Positions 16,546 through 25,825 of a stretch of 64,000 bases of DNA are shown here, piece after piece. The stretch covers positions 21,961 to 85,960 of the forward strand of contig JABZIV010000002.1 in NCBI GenBank assembly GCA_015258095.1, written 5' to 3'. Every line of letters starts with the position of its first letter. The stretch's first letter is position 1. Source of the DNA: Lachnospiraceae bacterium. Lineage in GTDB: Bacteria > Bacillota > Clostridia > Lachnospirales > Lachnospiraceae. Both the position numbers and the translations under genes were made by a program. The notes under the pieces are model-generated. The model ran no database searches, was not told the DNA's origin, and saw nothing but the letters and a program-made list of their open reading frames with translations.

Positions 16546-17301
16546 ATGAAAAAACTAATTTCCTGGAATGTAAACGGTCTTCGTGCCGTAATGGGAAAAA
16601 ACTTTATGGAAGACTTCCGGAAACTGGACGCCGATGTCTTCTGCCTGCAAGAAACAAAATTGCAGGAAGGGCAGATTCAGCTGGATTTACCGGGATACTT
16701 TCAATACTGGAATTACGCAGTCAAAAAAGGATACTCCGGAACGGCTATCTTTTCGAAAGAAGAGCCTTTGTCCGTCCGCTACGGACTCGGAATCGAAGAG
16801 CACGATCAGGAAGGTCGTGTAATCACCGCCGAATTCAAAGACTACTTTCTGATTACCGTATATGTTCCGAACTCCCAGGGAGAACTGAAACGCCTGCCGT
16901 ATAGAATGCAATTCGAAGATGCTTTCCTAAACTACATTTTAACTCTTGAAAAAACAAAGCCGGTAATCTACTGCGGGGATTTAAATGTCGCACACGAGGA
17001 AATCGATTTAAAGAATCCGGACAGTAACCACATGAGTGCCGGTTTCTCCGACGAGGAACGGGCAAAATTCTCCCGTGTACTTGCAAACGGCTATATTGAT
17101 TCCTACCGTCACTTCTTCCCGGACAAAGTAGAGTACAGCTGGTGGAGCTACCGCACAAAGGCTAGGGAAAGAAATGCCGGTTGGAGAATCGACTACTTTG
17201 TGGTCTCTAAGAAACTGGAATCCAAGTTATGCTCCGCTTCTATCCATACGGAAATTCCGGGTTCCGACCACTGTCCGGTGGAAATCACCCTGGACTTTTA
17301 G
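16546..17301 (+). CDS. xth: Exodeoxyribonuclease III / AP endonuclease
   Basis: 251 aa, full length for the ExoIII (ExoA) family. Metal and catalytic motifs in order: SWNVNGLRA (residues 5-13), CLQETKLQ with Glu about 36, VPNSQ, CGDLNVAHEEID around 147, WWSYR, GWRIDYF, and the terminal GSDHCPVEI with His as general base. It cleaves DNA 5' of abasic sites and trims 3' ends in base excision repair. GAAAGGG precedes the ATG. It is followed 26 bp later by the PHP-family gene. Confidence 0.95.
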   Translation: MKKLISWNVNGLRAVMGKNFMEDFRKLDADVFCLQETKLQEGQIQLDLPGYFQYWNYAVKKGYSGTAIFSKEEPLSVRYGLGIEEHDQEGRVITAEFKDYFLITVYVPNSQGELKRLPYRMQFEDAFLNYILTLEKTKPVIYCGDLNVAHEEIDLKNPDSNHMSAGFSDEERAKFSRVLANGYIDSYRHFFPDKVEYSWWSYRTKARERNAGWRIDYFVVSKKLESKLCSASIHTEIPGSDHCPVEITLDF

Positions 17302-17327
17302 CGAAAATAAAAGAGAAAGGCAATTTT

Positions 17328-18125
17328 ATGCAATTACAATGTGACGTCCATACCCATACCTTATACTCCCGGCACGCCTATTCCACTATCTTGGAAAATG
17401 TGCACGCCGCGAAGGAGGCCGGTTTGAAACTGCTCGGCTCTACAGACCATTTTTCCTCCATGCTCTATCCCGAGTACGATAATATACGCCACTATCAATA
17501 TCTCTGTGTCAGCCATACCTGGCCAAAAGAAATTGAAGGTGTTCGTTTACTGCAAGGTTGTGAAGTCGATATCGTTGATTTAGAGGGAAATCTTTTCGGA
17601 TACGATATCCCCATCGCAAAGAATATCGATGGCGACTTCTATTCCGACGGAAAGGTTCTCTCTCTTTATGAAAGAGTCACCCGAAAGATGGACTATGTCA
17701 TCGCCTCGGTTCATCGCCACGGCTTTGCCGATGCCGCCTCTCCCCTCGCCTGCACGAAATTATATCTTTCCGCTTTACAGCACAAGAAGGTTCTGATTCT
17801 GGGACACATCGGTCGCTCGGGACTCCCGTTTGAAATCGACCCGGTTTTGCTCGCAGCGAAAGAAGCGCATAAATTAATTGAAATCAACAATCATTCCATG
17901 GACAGTGGAAGTCGAATCGTGGACCGCTGCCGCCAGATCGCTCTTCGCTGTGCGGAACTTTCCGTGCCGATTTCCGTGTCCAGCGATGCCCACTTCGCGC
18001 TTCGTATCGGACAATTGGATGCTGTGAAGAAAATGCTCAGTGAAATTCATTTTCCGGAAGAACTGATTGCAACTCGAACAAAAGACAGTTTTCTCGATGC
18101 CCTAAAAAAAGCCGGTCTTTCCTGA
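17328..18125 (+). CDS. PHP-family phosphoesterase (YcdX-like)
   Basis: 265 aa. Metal-binding PHP motifs: CDVHTHTLYSRHAYST at residues 5-20, GSTDHFS, GCEVDIV, ASVHRHGF, LGHIGRSG and the terminal SSDAHFALRIG. This is the complete set of the YcdX-like trinuclear zinc phosphatases; the natural substrate is unknown. The ATG at 17328 has AGAGAAAGG upstream; a longer in-frame extension would overlap xth and is rejected. Likely co-transcribed with xth and ended by a terminator embedded in its last codons. Confidence 0.88.
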   Translation: MQLQCDVHTHTLYSRHAYSTILENVHAAKEAGLKLLGSTDHFSSMLYPEYDNIRHYQYLCVSHTWPKEIEGVRLLQGCEVDIVDLEGNLFGYDIPIAKNIDGDFYSDGKVLSLYERVTRKMDYVIASVHRHGFADAASPLACTKLYLSALQHKKVLILGHIGRSGLPFEIDPVLLAAKEAHKLIEINNHSMDSGSRIVDRCRQIALRCAELSVPISVSSDAHFALRIGQLDAVKKMLSEIHFPEELIATRTKDSFLDALKKAGLS

Positions 18126-18136
18126 CCGGCTTTTTT
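18109..18136 (+). terminator. Terminator overlapping the PHP gene stop codon
   Basis: AAGCCGGTC, 6-nt loop, GACCGGCTT, then TTTTTT. The TGA stop (18123-18125) lies at the loop/right-arm boundary, so the hairpin includes the last coding bases. The A-run on the left also makes it usable for the convergent rpiB gene. Confidence 0.9.
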
Positions 18137-18219
18137 GAATTGCTGCTTACCCCTCTAAGATTTCCTTATCCCGTGTATCTTCGTCTATCTCTACACTCTC
18201 CATCTGCGCGATGGCAAAT

Positions 18220-18693
18220 TTAGGCTTGAAAATGCTCCAGCTTAAACTTCTCTTCATCTTCCTCAATCTCTGCAATGAGCTGCACTCTCTCCGCGTGTCT
18301 TCCCCCTTCAAACTCTGCGGCAAGGAAGGTATCCACAATCATCTTTGCCAGTTCCACCCCGATGACTCTTGCACCGAGACAGAGCACGTTTGCATTATTG
18401 TGTTGTCTTGCCATTCTGGCAGAGTAGGGTTCCGAACAGGGAAAAGCACGAATTCCCTCCACTTTATTACAGGAAAGAGAGATTCCTATGCCCGTTCCGC
18501 AGATAGCGATACCGAGGTCCGCTTTTCCTTCTTTCACAAGTCTTGCGACCTGAAAGCCTGCCAGAGGATAATCATACCGTTCCGCAGTATCTGTCCCCAC
18601 ATTGATTACTTCTATCCCTTTCTCCTCCAGATAATGAAGAAGCTCTTTCTTCATCTCTACCGCAGCATGATCATTTCCCATTGCAATCTTCAT
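18220..18693 (-). CDS. rpiB: Ribose-5-phosphate isomerase B
   Basis: 157 aa. RpiB/LacAB fold with MGNDHAAVEMKK at the start, the active-site Cys in ICGTGIGISLSCNK, and PYSARMARQHNNANVLCLGARVIG, which holds the phosphate-binding and His residues. It interconverts ribose-5-phosphate and ribulose-5-phosphate in the pentose phosphate pathway. The ATG at 18693 has AAGGAGAGAAG just upstream; a 19-residue basic extension in the longer frame is rejected. Single gene, convergent with the PHP gene. Confidence 0.93.
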   Translation of the reverse strand: MKIAMGNDHAAVEMKKELLHYLEEKGIEVINVGTDTAERYDYPLAGFQVARLVKEGKADLGIAICGTGIGISLSCNKVEGIRAFPCSEPYSARMARQHNNANVLCLGARVIGVELAKMIVDTFLAAEFEGGRHAERVQLIAEIEEDEEKFKLEHFQA

Positions 18694-18890
18694 TCTTCTC
18701 TCCTTCTGAAACACTTTTCTATGCCTTTTCGGGCACAAATCTTTCTGCATTATAACACTCTATCCATAACAGAACGAGAAAAACTTGTGTTAAAATAGCC
18801 TCTTGAAAGAAAATACAGTTTAAAAAAATCCTCCTCTACAAGAAGGAAACGAAAAAACAAAGCAGGATTTAAACGGAAAAGGAGTAAAAA

Positions 18891-20087
18891 ATGAACAGCT
18901 TACAAATCGCCGAGGAATTTGAAGAGGAACTGATTCGTATGCGGAGAACCCTCCATGCGCACCCCGAACTCTCCTGGGAAGAGTACCATACCCAAAAAAC
19001 AATTATAGAAATCTTAAGTAGAGAAGGAATAGAGTGTATCACCCCCTATAAAACAGCCGTTATCGCTTTTGTCTCCGGAGAGAAAAAAGATGCGGTCTCA
19101 TCCGACAAAAAAGCGGGAAAGAAAAAAATCCTGGGAATCCGTGCTGATATCGATGCTTTACCGATTCAAGAGAAAAACGTCTGCTCCTTTACTTCCGAAC
19201 AGGATGGAGTCATGCACGCCTGCGGACATGATGCACACACCGCCATCCTCCTTGCAACGGCAATTCTGGCCCATCGTCACAGGGCAGAGTTCTCTCTGGA
19301 CTTTCACTTCCTCTTCCAACCCGCCGAAGAATATATTGCAGACAGCGGTTCCGGATATTTAAAGGATCTCCCTGCCGTAAAAGACTGTGATCGCCTCATC
19401 GGACTGCACGTTTTCACCGCTTTTGCGCCCGGCATCGCCTCGCTACCGGTAGGCCCTGTAATGGCATCCGCCGATACCTTCCTCATCGAAATCAAGGGAA
19501 AAGGTACCCACGCAGCCCATCCGGAGCACGGCATTGACCCTATCAGTGTCGGGGTTTCCTTCTGTCAAGCTATGGAGCGGGTACGTTCCAGAGAGCTTTC
19601 CTCCGTGCGGCCATCCGTAATCAGTGTTACCTCTTTCGAAGCACTAAGCAATTTCAACGTCATTCCGGAAAACGCCACTTTGAAGGGAACTTGTCGTGCT
19701 TCCACTCCGGAAGACCGCGAAAAGTTTCCGCTCATCTTAAAACGAATCGCCGACGGCCTATCAACAGAAACCGGAGCGGAAATCAAAGTAAGCTATTTCC
19801 CGGGACCTCCTGTTACCATCAACGATGCGGAAGTGGTGAAAACAGGACAAAACGCCATCGCACATATTTTCCCCAAAGAAAAAATAGAGACGCTTCCCTT
19901 TATTACCGGTGGAGAAGACTTCGCGAAATATGAGAATCCCAAGGCATTTCTGATTCTCGGTGCCGGAAAAAAAGAGGAGGCATTGCGCTCTCCTCAACAT
20001 AGTCCTTATTTTCAAATCGATGAATCCGTGATGAAATACGGTGTCGCCTATTTCCTGGAATATGCTCTGTGCTACCAGGCAGAATAA
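18891..20087 (+). CDS. M20D amidohydrolase (hippurate/N-acyl-amino-acid hydrolase type)
   Basis: 398 aa. Metal-site motifs of M20D enzymes: RADIDALPI, MHACGHDAHTAILL, LFQPAEEY with the catalytic Glu pair, LHVFTAF, and GGEDFAKY with a later SPQHSP. The dimerisation lid (GKGTHAAHPEHGIDPI) is present. It removes acyl groups from N-acyl or amidated amino acids in the cytosol; exact substrate unknown. An unusual Lys-rich insertion (KKDAVSSDKKAGKKK) lies about residues 64-78 before the first metal motif. AAAAGGAG lies upstream of the ATG. Monocistronic between convergent rpiB and murA. Confidence 0.88.
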   Translation: MNSLQIAEEFEEELIRMRRTLHAHPELSWEEYHTQKTIIEILSREGIECITPYKTAVIAFVSGEKKDAVSSDKKAGKKKILGIRADIDALPIQEKNVCSFTSEQDGVMHACGHDAHTAILLATAILAHRHRAEFSLDFHFLFQPAEEYIADSGSGYLKDLPAVKDCDRLIGLHVFTAFAPGIASLPVGPVMASADTFLIEIKGKGTHAAHPEHGIDPISVGVSFCQAMERVRSRELSSVRPSVISVTSFEALSNFNVIPENATLKGTCRASTPEDREKFPLILKRIADGLSTETGAEIKVSYFPGPPVTINDAEVVKTGQNAIAHIFPKEKIETLPFITGGEDFAKYENPKAFLILGAGKKEEALRSPQHSPYFQIDESVMKYGVAYFLEYALCYQAE

Positions 20088-20178
20088 CTGTCCGCTTTGT
20101 GAATAAAAACCGCTAGAGCCTGTATTTTTCTGTCTTCTTCCGAAGAAAGGAAGAAGGCGGGCTTTGTGCTCTTCTTTC

Positions 20179-21477
20179 TCATACCGCCTTCATGCGAAAC
20201 TTGAGCTGATCTTTCTCATTTTCCGCTAAAACGATGTCCGCCCCGAGACTTTGCAGCTTTTTCTCAAAATGCTCATATCCTCTCTGGATATACCCGATGT
20301 CATGTACAACGGTGACGCCTTGCGCGGCCAGACCGGCAAGAACCAGTGCGGCTCCCGCGCGAAGGTCAAGAGCATTTACGGAGGCGCCTGTCAGAAGCTT
20401 CTGCCCTTCAATAACCGAGACATTGCCCTCTACTTTAATCTTCGCTCCCATTCTCGTCAGTTCATCCACATATTTAAAGCGGTTTTCGAAAATGGATTCG
20501 GTCACCATGGCATTCCCTCTGGCAAGGGACAGGGTAACCGAAATCTGCGGTTGCATATCGGTCGGAAAACCGGGATACGGAAGGGTCTTCACATCTGTCG
20601 CGTCTTGCTCCAGTTTGCCAACAACCCGTATGCTCTCATCATACTCGATAATGGTATTTCCCATCTCCAGAAGCTTTGCCGAAATGGACTCCATGTGCTT
20701 CGGAATCACATTCTTCACAAGGATATCCCCTCTTGTTACCGCTGCGGCACACATGAAGGTTCCCGCTTCAATCTGATCCGGAATCACGGCATAGGTCGTT
20801 CCGTGCAGGCGACGAACGCCTTTAATCCGTATCGTATCCGTCCCGGCTCCACGGATATTTGCCCCCATACTGTTCAGAAAGTTCGCTACATCCACAATAT
20901 GCGGCTCTTTCGCTACGTTCTCCACAATGGTGCATCCCTCCGCAAGAACTGCCGCAAGCATGATATTAATTGTTGCGCCGACCGAGACAACGTCCAGATA
21001 AATATGACTTCCAACCAGGCCATCTTCCGCTTTCGCAACCAAATAGCCGTTCTCTATCTCCGCCCGTGTGCCGAGGGCACGGAACCCCTTTAAGTGCTGG
21101 TCTATCGGTCGTTGCCCAATGGCACAGCCTCCCGGAAGGGGTACGGTCGCCTCATGATATTTTCCAAGAAGCGCACCGATGAAATAATAGGATGCACGAA
21201 TCTTTCGAATGTACTGATCGTCGATGCTGTGCATGTGCAGGTCCTTCGCCTCAATCGTAACGGTATGGGAATCCTTCCTCTGCACGTCCGCGCCAATCTC
21301 TTTTAAAGCTTCCAGCATCACATTGACATCGCGCACATCCGGCAAATTCTCGATGGTAACTATATCTTCTGTAAGCAAAGCACCTGCCACAATACCCAGT
21401 GCGGCATTCTTTGCTCCTCCTATAACAACTTCTCCATGAAGGGGCTTCCCTCCACGCATGATGAATACCTCATCCAT
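20179..21477 (-). CDS. murA: UDP-N-acetylglucosamine 1-carboxyvinyltransferase MurA
   Basis: 432 aa. EPSP-synthase fold; near the N-terminus GGKPLHGEVVIGGAKNAAL, the PEP-binding catalytic Cys in PLPGGCAIGQRPIDQHLKG (fosfomycin-sensitive form), RAGAALVLAGLAAQG and GYERG-like IQRGYEHFEKKL. It catalyses the first committed step of peptidoglycan synthesis. The ATG at 21477 has GAGG 7 bases before; a further ATG six codons on is also possible, while the 34-residue extension of the longer frame lacks family similarity. murC lies 3.7 kb upstream on the same strand but with other genes between. Confidence 0.95.
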   Translation of the reverse strand: MDEVFIMRGGKPLHGEVVIGGAKNAALGIVAGALLTEDIVTIENLPDVRDVNVMLEALKEIGADVQRKDSHTVTIEAKDLHMHSIDDQYIRKIRASYYFIGALLGKYHEATVPLPGGCAIGQRPIDQHLKGFRALGTRAEIENGYLVAKAEDGLVGSHIYLDVVSVGATINIMLAAVLAEGCTIVENVAKEPHIVDVANFLNSMGANIRGAGTDTIRIKGVRRLHGTTYAVIPDQIEAGTFMCAAAVTRGDILVKNVIPKHMESISAKLLEMGNTIIEYDESIRVVGKLEQDATDVKTLPYPGFPTDMQPQISVTLSLARGNAMVTESIFENRFKYVDELTRMGAKIKVEGNVSVIEGQKLLTGASVNALDLRAGAALVLAGLAAQGVTVVHDIGYIQRGYEHFEKKLQSLGADIVLAENEKDQLKFRMKAV

Positions 21478-21642
21478 AATAAACCTCAACTCATATCGAA
21501 TCGCTTCTTTTACAGTCTTTCTCCAAAGGAGTGAACCGTCAGCGAAAGACCGTTTTTCATGTGCCACAAAAAAAGACACTCTTTGATGAGTGTCTGCTCA
21601 TTATAGTGCTTTTTCTTAAAAAGCGCAAGAAATAGGCAAATC

Positions 21643-22650
21643 CTACCTTTCTCCTCTCTTGAAACGTACTCTTTGCTTCGGTTTTTCCGCCTTCTTTTGC
21701 ACTACATTTTCCTCTATCCGTGCTTCCGCGATTTCTCTCTTGGGAAAAAGGAAACTATCCGCGGCATAGGAGAAAGATTCCTCCCGCTTGACTTTCTCCC
21801 TCAGTTTCTCACGGGCAAGTTCCACTTCCTCTTCCATTTTCCGAATTCTGTCCTCTTCCTTTAGAAGCTCTTCCCGGAAAACTTCTTTCCTTACGCGTTC
21901 CTCTTCCTCTTTTCTGCGTTTTACATCCTTTGCAAACTCCTCCGCAAACCAATCGCTTTTCTTCTTTCTCCCGCCGATAGAGGCTTTCCAGCTCAATCCG
22001 TCCGTAACCGTTTTATCCGCTCGGTCTTCCAAAAAAGCATGCCCCTGTACCTCTTCTTTTACAGAGTGCTCCTCCCGTGATGCCTTTTCCTTCCGATTAT
22101 TCTCTTCCGCTTGCGCATCCTCTTCTTTCATTGCATCCCGCAGCGTCTCCTCCGGTGAACTCGAAAGTGCTCGGCCTTTCCCCTCTTTCTCCTTCGCTTC
22201 GCTTTCTTTTTCCCCTTCCGGGTAAAAGCGGGAAACCCATTCCCGAAAATCCTTTTCCACAAGAAGCAGCTCTTCTTTCTGATCCATTTCCGTAAATATC
22301 TCTTGCAGGGACTCCGCTATCTTCTTAGAAATAGCGTCTTTCATCTCCCAGAAGTAAGGATAAAATCGGCTGAACAGAGGATTGAAATTTCCGAAAAGAA
22401 GCGCATCGGGGCTGACTTCCAAAACTTCCGCAATCGATAACAGGAGTTCCAGACTGCATCCTATACTCCCTACTTCTACACGGGATATCGTATTGGTCGT
22501 AGTATATACTAAAGCGGCAAGATCCTTCTGTCGAAGCTTCTTTTGTACACGGTACTTCTTAATCTGCTGTCCAAGAAGCATATAATCGAGCTTCCCACTC
22601 TTCCAATTCTGTTTTTCCTTCTCCGTTCTGTCTGTATCCGCCCGTTCCAT
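21643..22650 (-). CDS. XRE-family regulator with long charged C-terminal region
   Basis: 335 aa. Residues 27-88 form an HTH_XRE domain (LGQQIKKYRVQKKLRQKDLA, VYTTTNTISRVEVGSIGCSL, LEVSPDALLFGN). Residues 95-150 are helical (FSRFYPYFWEMKDAISKKIAE). From about 155 to the end the chain is low-complexity and Glu/Lys-rich with a strong coiled-coil segment (about 235-290, RRKEEEERVRKEVF), ending in a basic tail. It has no visible membrane segment. Proteins with an XRE head and a long coiled-coil tail may act as scaffold or regulator; the target is unknown. It lies directly upstream of murA (166 bp gap), so a link to cell-wall control is possible but unproven. Confidence 0.7.
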   Translation of the reverse strand: MERADTDRTEKEKQNWKSGKLDYMLLGQQIKKYRVQKKLRQKDLAALVYTTTNTISRVEVGSIGCSLELLLSIAEVLEVSPDALLFGNFNPLFSRFYPYFWEMKDAISKKIAESLQEIFTEMDQKEELLLVEKDFREWVSRFYPEGEKESEAKEKEGKGRALSSSPEETLRDAMKEEDAQAEENNRKEKASREEHSVKEEVQGHAFLEDRADKTVTDGLSWKASIGGRKKKSDWFAEEFAKDVKRRKEEEERVRKEVFREELLKEEDRIRKMEEEVELAREKLREKVKREESFSYAADSFLFPKREIAEARIEENVVQKKAEKPKQRVRFKRGER

Positions 22651-22809
22651 GATTCTGCTCTCCTATAGCTCTAAGCATTGCCGCTCGTTCGGCTTTCGCT
22701 TTCTTTTATTGCTATAGTAGCTTGCCTGTCACGGGAGAAAAAATAGCGATACTTGTATGTTTCTATCCGTATAGGTGTGTTTACAGGAAATAAAGTGCGG
22801 TTTCCCAGC

Positions 22810-22859
22810 AAAAAATATAGCTTATGCCTGCTTTCTTTTCAAAAGCGGACATAAGCTAT
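22810..22859 (-). terminator. Terminator of the murC-yitT operon
   Basis: ATAGCTTATG (22817-22826) and CATAAGCTAT (22850-22859) form a perfect 10-bp outer stem, with TGCTTT/AAGCGG-like pairing inside; on the minus strand the stem is followed by ATTTTTT. It lies 33 bp after the YitT-like stop codon. Confidence 0.85.
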
Positions 22860-22892
22860 CGCAATTTTCTTTCGGATAAGGTGGATTTATGC

Positions 22893-23780
22893 TTAGTCGT
22901 CTTTCTGAATGCGCACGAACCTCTCTCCAATACCATATACCGTTACAATGGGGGAAACTTCCATAAATGCCTTCGGGAAATTTTCCGCAAGATAGGTACG
23001 GATTAAAGCAGATTGTCTTGGCGAAACAATAGAAGAGAGCATCATCTTATCCGCATGCGTATAAGCTCCCACAACTTTGTGCACGGTTACACCTCTTCTC
23101 ATAGCGAGAATATACTGCGTGATTTTTTCACTATCCGTATTGTCATACGGAATAATCTGCACCTTATACAGTTTCTGCCGGAAACCGAAAAGCATATAAT
23201 CCATGATGTAAATGCAGATGACGTGATTCACCAGGGCATAGAGTGCAATATTTTTTCCAAAGACGAATCCAAGAGAAATCAGGATGCTGCCATCCAGAAT
23301 CAGCATAATCCTGCTGATTGCCACGTTCTTAAAGACCTTACGGTTCAAAATGCGGGCGATGGTATCCGTCCCGCCATAAGTCACGCCGGCACGAAGAACG
23401 AGTCCGGAACCCAGTCCATAGAACAGAGAAAAATAGATACATACCAGAAACATCTCTCCCTGTACGAACACAAAATGGAATTTACTGGTTAGAACCAGAA
23501 GGGTCGGGTAAAGGAAGGACACAAAGATAATCTTCATAAACTCGTCCCTTTTCAGCGTCATAAAAGCAACAACCAGAATCGAAACACTGAAAAAGTAATA
23601 AATATAGCTGTAGTTCACGCCCGTAAATTGCTGTGCCATCTGGGATAATCCTGTCACACCACTGGTAGACAGTTTATTCGGTATCAGTATATAGTTCACG
23701 GAAAACGCCGTAATAAAGCAGCCGACAATAATCTGCAAGTAATTCAAAATCCGTCCTTTATTGTTCTTTACTGCATCCAT
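22893..23780 (-). CDS. YitT family membrane protein (DUF161 + DUF2179)
   Basis: 295 aa. Five to six membrane helices in residues 12-190 (family motifs SVNYILIPNKLSTSGVTGL and RAGVTYGGTDTIARIL), then a cytoplasmic DUF2179 domain (KVQIIPYDNTDSEKITQYIL, RRGVTVHKVVGAYTHADKMM, SIVSPRQSALIRTYL). The family is widespread in Firmicutes; the transported substrate is not established. The ATG at 23780 has GGAGG 9 bases upstream, inside the murC stop region, and the gene starts 4 bp after murC, so it is translated from the same mRNA. Confidence 0.88.
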   Translation of the reverse strand: MDAVKNNKGRILNYLQIIVGCFITAFSVNYILIPNKLSTSGVTGLSQMAQQFTGVNYSYIYYFFSVSILVVAFMTLKRDEFMKIIFVSFLYPTLLVLTSKFHFVFVQGEMFLVCIYFSLFYGLGSGLVLRAGVTYGGTDTIARILNRKVFKNVAISRIMLILDGSILISLGFVFGKNIALYALVNHVICIYIMDYMLFGFRQKLYKVQIIPYDNTDSEKITQYILAMRRGVTVHKVVGAYTHADKMMLSSIVSPRQSALIRTYLAENFPKAFMEVSPIVTVYGIGERFVRIQKDD

Positions 23781-23784
23781 TTCA

Positions 23785-25188
23785 TTAATCCTCCGCCTTC
23801 TTCGCCCCGGGAAGAGAGAGTAGATGCTCTCCCACGTTGACAATATCTCCCGCTCCCATCGTAATCACCAGATCGCCCTCTTCCACGTGAGACAGAATGA
23901 AGCTTTCTATAGAAGAAAAATCCGGAATATAGTATACGTTCGTATTCTGGGAAAGCATCAACTTTCGAAGATCATCCGAGCTCACTCCTACCGTGTTTTT
24001 CTCTCTTGCAGCGTAGATATCCGCAAGAATAATTTCATCCGCCTGCGACAAAGCCCCCGCGAAATCATCCATCAGTGCCAGGGTTCTGGAGTAAGTATGG
24101 GGTTGAAATACTACCCAGAGCTTCTTATGGGGATACTTCTTTGCCGTAGCAATGGTCGCTGCAATCTCCTGCGGATGATGGGCATAATCATCAATGATGG
24201 TAAAACCGTTTATCGTCCCTTTTCGCTGGAAGCGCCTATCCGTTCCGGTAAACTCCGCAAGGCCTTTTTTAATGGTTTCAAGAGGAATCCCGATGGCACG
24301 TGCCACCGCTATGGCAGATAGGGAATTATAGATATTATGCTCTCCCGTAACACCCAGACTCACTTTTCCCCTATCCTCCCCTTTTTCAAAGAGGGTATAG
24401 GTTGGACGGGCATAGTGATCGTAAGAAATGAAGTTTGCCGTATAATCCGCATCCTGGTGACCAAAGGTAATAATCTTCCGTCCCGGAAGATTCTCTAAGA
24501 AAAACTCGGCATGGGGAATGTCTTTGTTGAAAACAAGGATGCCGTGTTCCGGTAATTTCTCGATAAACTTCCGAAAGGAATTTCGTATATCATTGATATC
24601 TTTAAAGAAATCCAGGTGATCCGCTTCCACATTGAGTACCACTTCTATGGTCGGAAAAAAAGAGAGGAAGGAGTTCGTGTACTCACAGGCCTCCGCCAGG
24701 AAAACATCGGACTTTCCTACCCGAAGATTCCCTCCGATATCCTTCATCATTCCACCAACGGTAATCGTGGGATCCATCTGTGCTTCCATCAGAATCTCTC
24801 CAATCATGGAGGTCGTCGTCGTCTTTCCGTGCGTTCCGGAGACATTGATGGCTTCCTTGTAATTCCGCATAATCCGTCCAAGGAGCTCCGCACGGCTCAT
24901 CACGGGAATCCCCCGTCTCTTTACTTCCTTTAATTCCGGATTACTCTCCGAAATAGCAGCGGTATAAATACAAAGCTCGACGCCGTCCTGCACATTCTCC
25001 CTGCTCTGCGGCACATAAATCTTCACCCCGAGAGAAGCTAGATGGTCTGTCAGAGGAGATGCCTTCATGTCCGAACCGGTCACCTTAAACCCGCGATCCA
25101 GCAAAATTTCCGCAAGACCGCTCATGGATATTCCTCCGATCCCAATAAAGTGCACCCATATAGGTTTATCAAAATGAATGTCGTACAT
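23785..25188 (-). CDS. murC: UDP-N-acetylmuramate--L-alanine ligase MurC
   Basis: 467 aa. Mur ligase fold: N-terminal UDP-binding HFIGIGGISMSGLAEILLDRG, ATP-binding SGTHGKTTTTSMIGE at about 115-130, EACEYTNSFLSFFP, DDYAHHPQEI and the C-terminal FQPHTYSRT. It adds L-Ala to UDP-MurNAc in the cytoplasm. The ATG at 25188 has GGAGG 5 bases before it; the longer frame adds 12 residues with no family match. It heads the operon with the YitT-like gene. Confidence 0.95.
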   Translation of the reverse strand: MYDIHFDKPIWVHFIGIGGISMSGLAEILLDRGFKVTGSDMKASPLTDHLASLGVKIYVPQSRENVQDGVELCIYTAAISESNPELKEVKRRGIPVMSRAELLGRIMRNYKEAINVSGTHGKTTTTSMIGEILMEAQMDPTITVGGMMKDIGGNLRVGKSDVFLAEACEYTNSFLSFFPTIEVVLNVEADHLDFFKDINDIRNSFRKFIEKLPEHGILVFNKDIPHAEFFLENLPGRKIITFGHQDADYTANFISYDHYARPTYTLFEKGEDRGKVSLGVTGEHNIYNSLSAIAVARAIGIPLETIKKGLAEFTGTDRRFQRKGTINGFTIIDDYAHHPQEIAATIATAKKYPHKKLWVVFQPHTYSRTLALMDDFAGALSQADEIILADIYAAREKNTVGVSSDDLRKLMLSQNTNVYYIPDFSSIESFILSHVEEGDLVITMGAGDIVNVGEHLLSLPGAKKAED

Positions 25189-25281
25189 AACGTCCTCCAA
25201 AGAAAAAGAATCTCCTCCGTACACAGAACAGAATAAAACAATTTCCTGTAAACTGCTACTTTATATCGGCTTTTCCACTAC

Positions 25282-25776
25282 TTACTCCGTACGGAAAATC
25301 AGCGCCTTTCGCCCCTCTAGGGCAAGCAGTAAAACATTGCCTAAAACACCTACTGCAAGAACCTCTCCGATTCCTACCGTTGCAAAGAGAAAATAATATG
25401 CATCGGTCACGCCGTAAGCATACTGTAAAACGAAAGGAACAATAATCGCGTTGGCAAGGATTGGTGGAACACAGACCAGCCACTTACTTACGTTTCGTAT
25501 CTTATAGCTCAAAATGGCACCGATAAAGGTTGCCAGTGTACCGAAAAGGATATCCGGCATCGCCGCTCCCGAAAAGAAATTCCCGAGTAAACACCCCAGT
25601 GTCAGCCCCGGTACAGCGGACAGGCTAAAAAATGGGAGAATGCAGAGGGCCTCTGCAATACGAAACTGGATTGCCCCGAAACTAATCGGCTTAAACAACA
25701 GCACGAGCGCCACATACACTGCGCAGATTACCGCGGCTTCCGTCATCATTCTGGTTCTTTTGTCTTGAAAATGCAT
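25282..25776 (-). CDS. queT: QueT-family queuosine precursor transporter
   Basis: 164 aa, five predicted membrane helices. QueT (COG4708) motifs: FKPISFGAIQFRIAEALCIL near residue 30 and GLTLGCLLGNFFSG, PDILFGTLATFIGAILSY. QueT acts as the substrate-binding subunit of an ECF transporter for preQ0/preQ1-type queuosine precursors. Of two adjacent ATGs the second (25776) has the better distance to AAAGGAG. That ribosome site is part of a pseudoknot-forming leader resembling a preQ1 riboswitch (separate entry), which supports the assignment. Confidence 0.88.
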   Translation of the reverse strand: MHFQDKRTRMMTEAAVICAVYVALVLLFKPISFGAIQFRIAEALCILPFFSLSAVPGLTLGCLLGNFFSGAAMPDILFGTLATFIGAILSYKIRNVSKWLVCVPPILANAIIVPFVLQYAYGVTDAYYFLFATVGIGEVLAVGVLGNVLLLALEGRKALIFRTE

Positions 25777-25782
25777 CATACT

Positions 25783-25825
25783 CTCCTTTAGTTTTGTTTT
25801 AAGTGTGGAAGGTCTCGAACACACT
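25783..25825 (-). promoter_or_regulatory. preQ1-riboswitch-like pseudoknot in the queT leader
   Basis: On the minus strand AGTGTG (25820-25825) pairs with CACACT (25802-25807) around a 12-nt loop TTCGAGACCTTC. The stem is followed by an A-rich tail (TTAAAACAAAACT) and then AAAGGAG. CCTT in the loop can pair with AAGG of the Shine-Dalgarno, giving an H-type pseudoknot. This is the layout of preQ1 class I aptamers, whose tails read like TTAACAAAACAAGG, and ligand binding would hide the ribosome site. The loop does not match the class I consensus exactly, so the class is uncertain. Confidence 0.55.

Noticed and set aside
20087..20178. Possible terminator between the M20 gene and murA (CTTCTTCC/GGAAGAAG)
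   Set aside because: The stem is A/G-rich and no T-run follows on either strand, so I did not list it as a terminator.
20251..21093. 280-codon open frame on the plus strand inside murA
   Set aside because: Antisense shadow of murA, whose catalytic motifs are complete on the minus strand.
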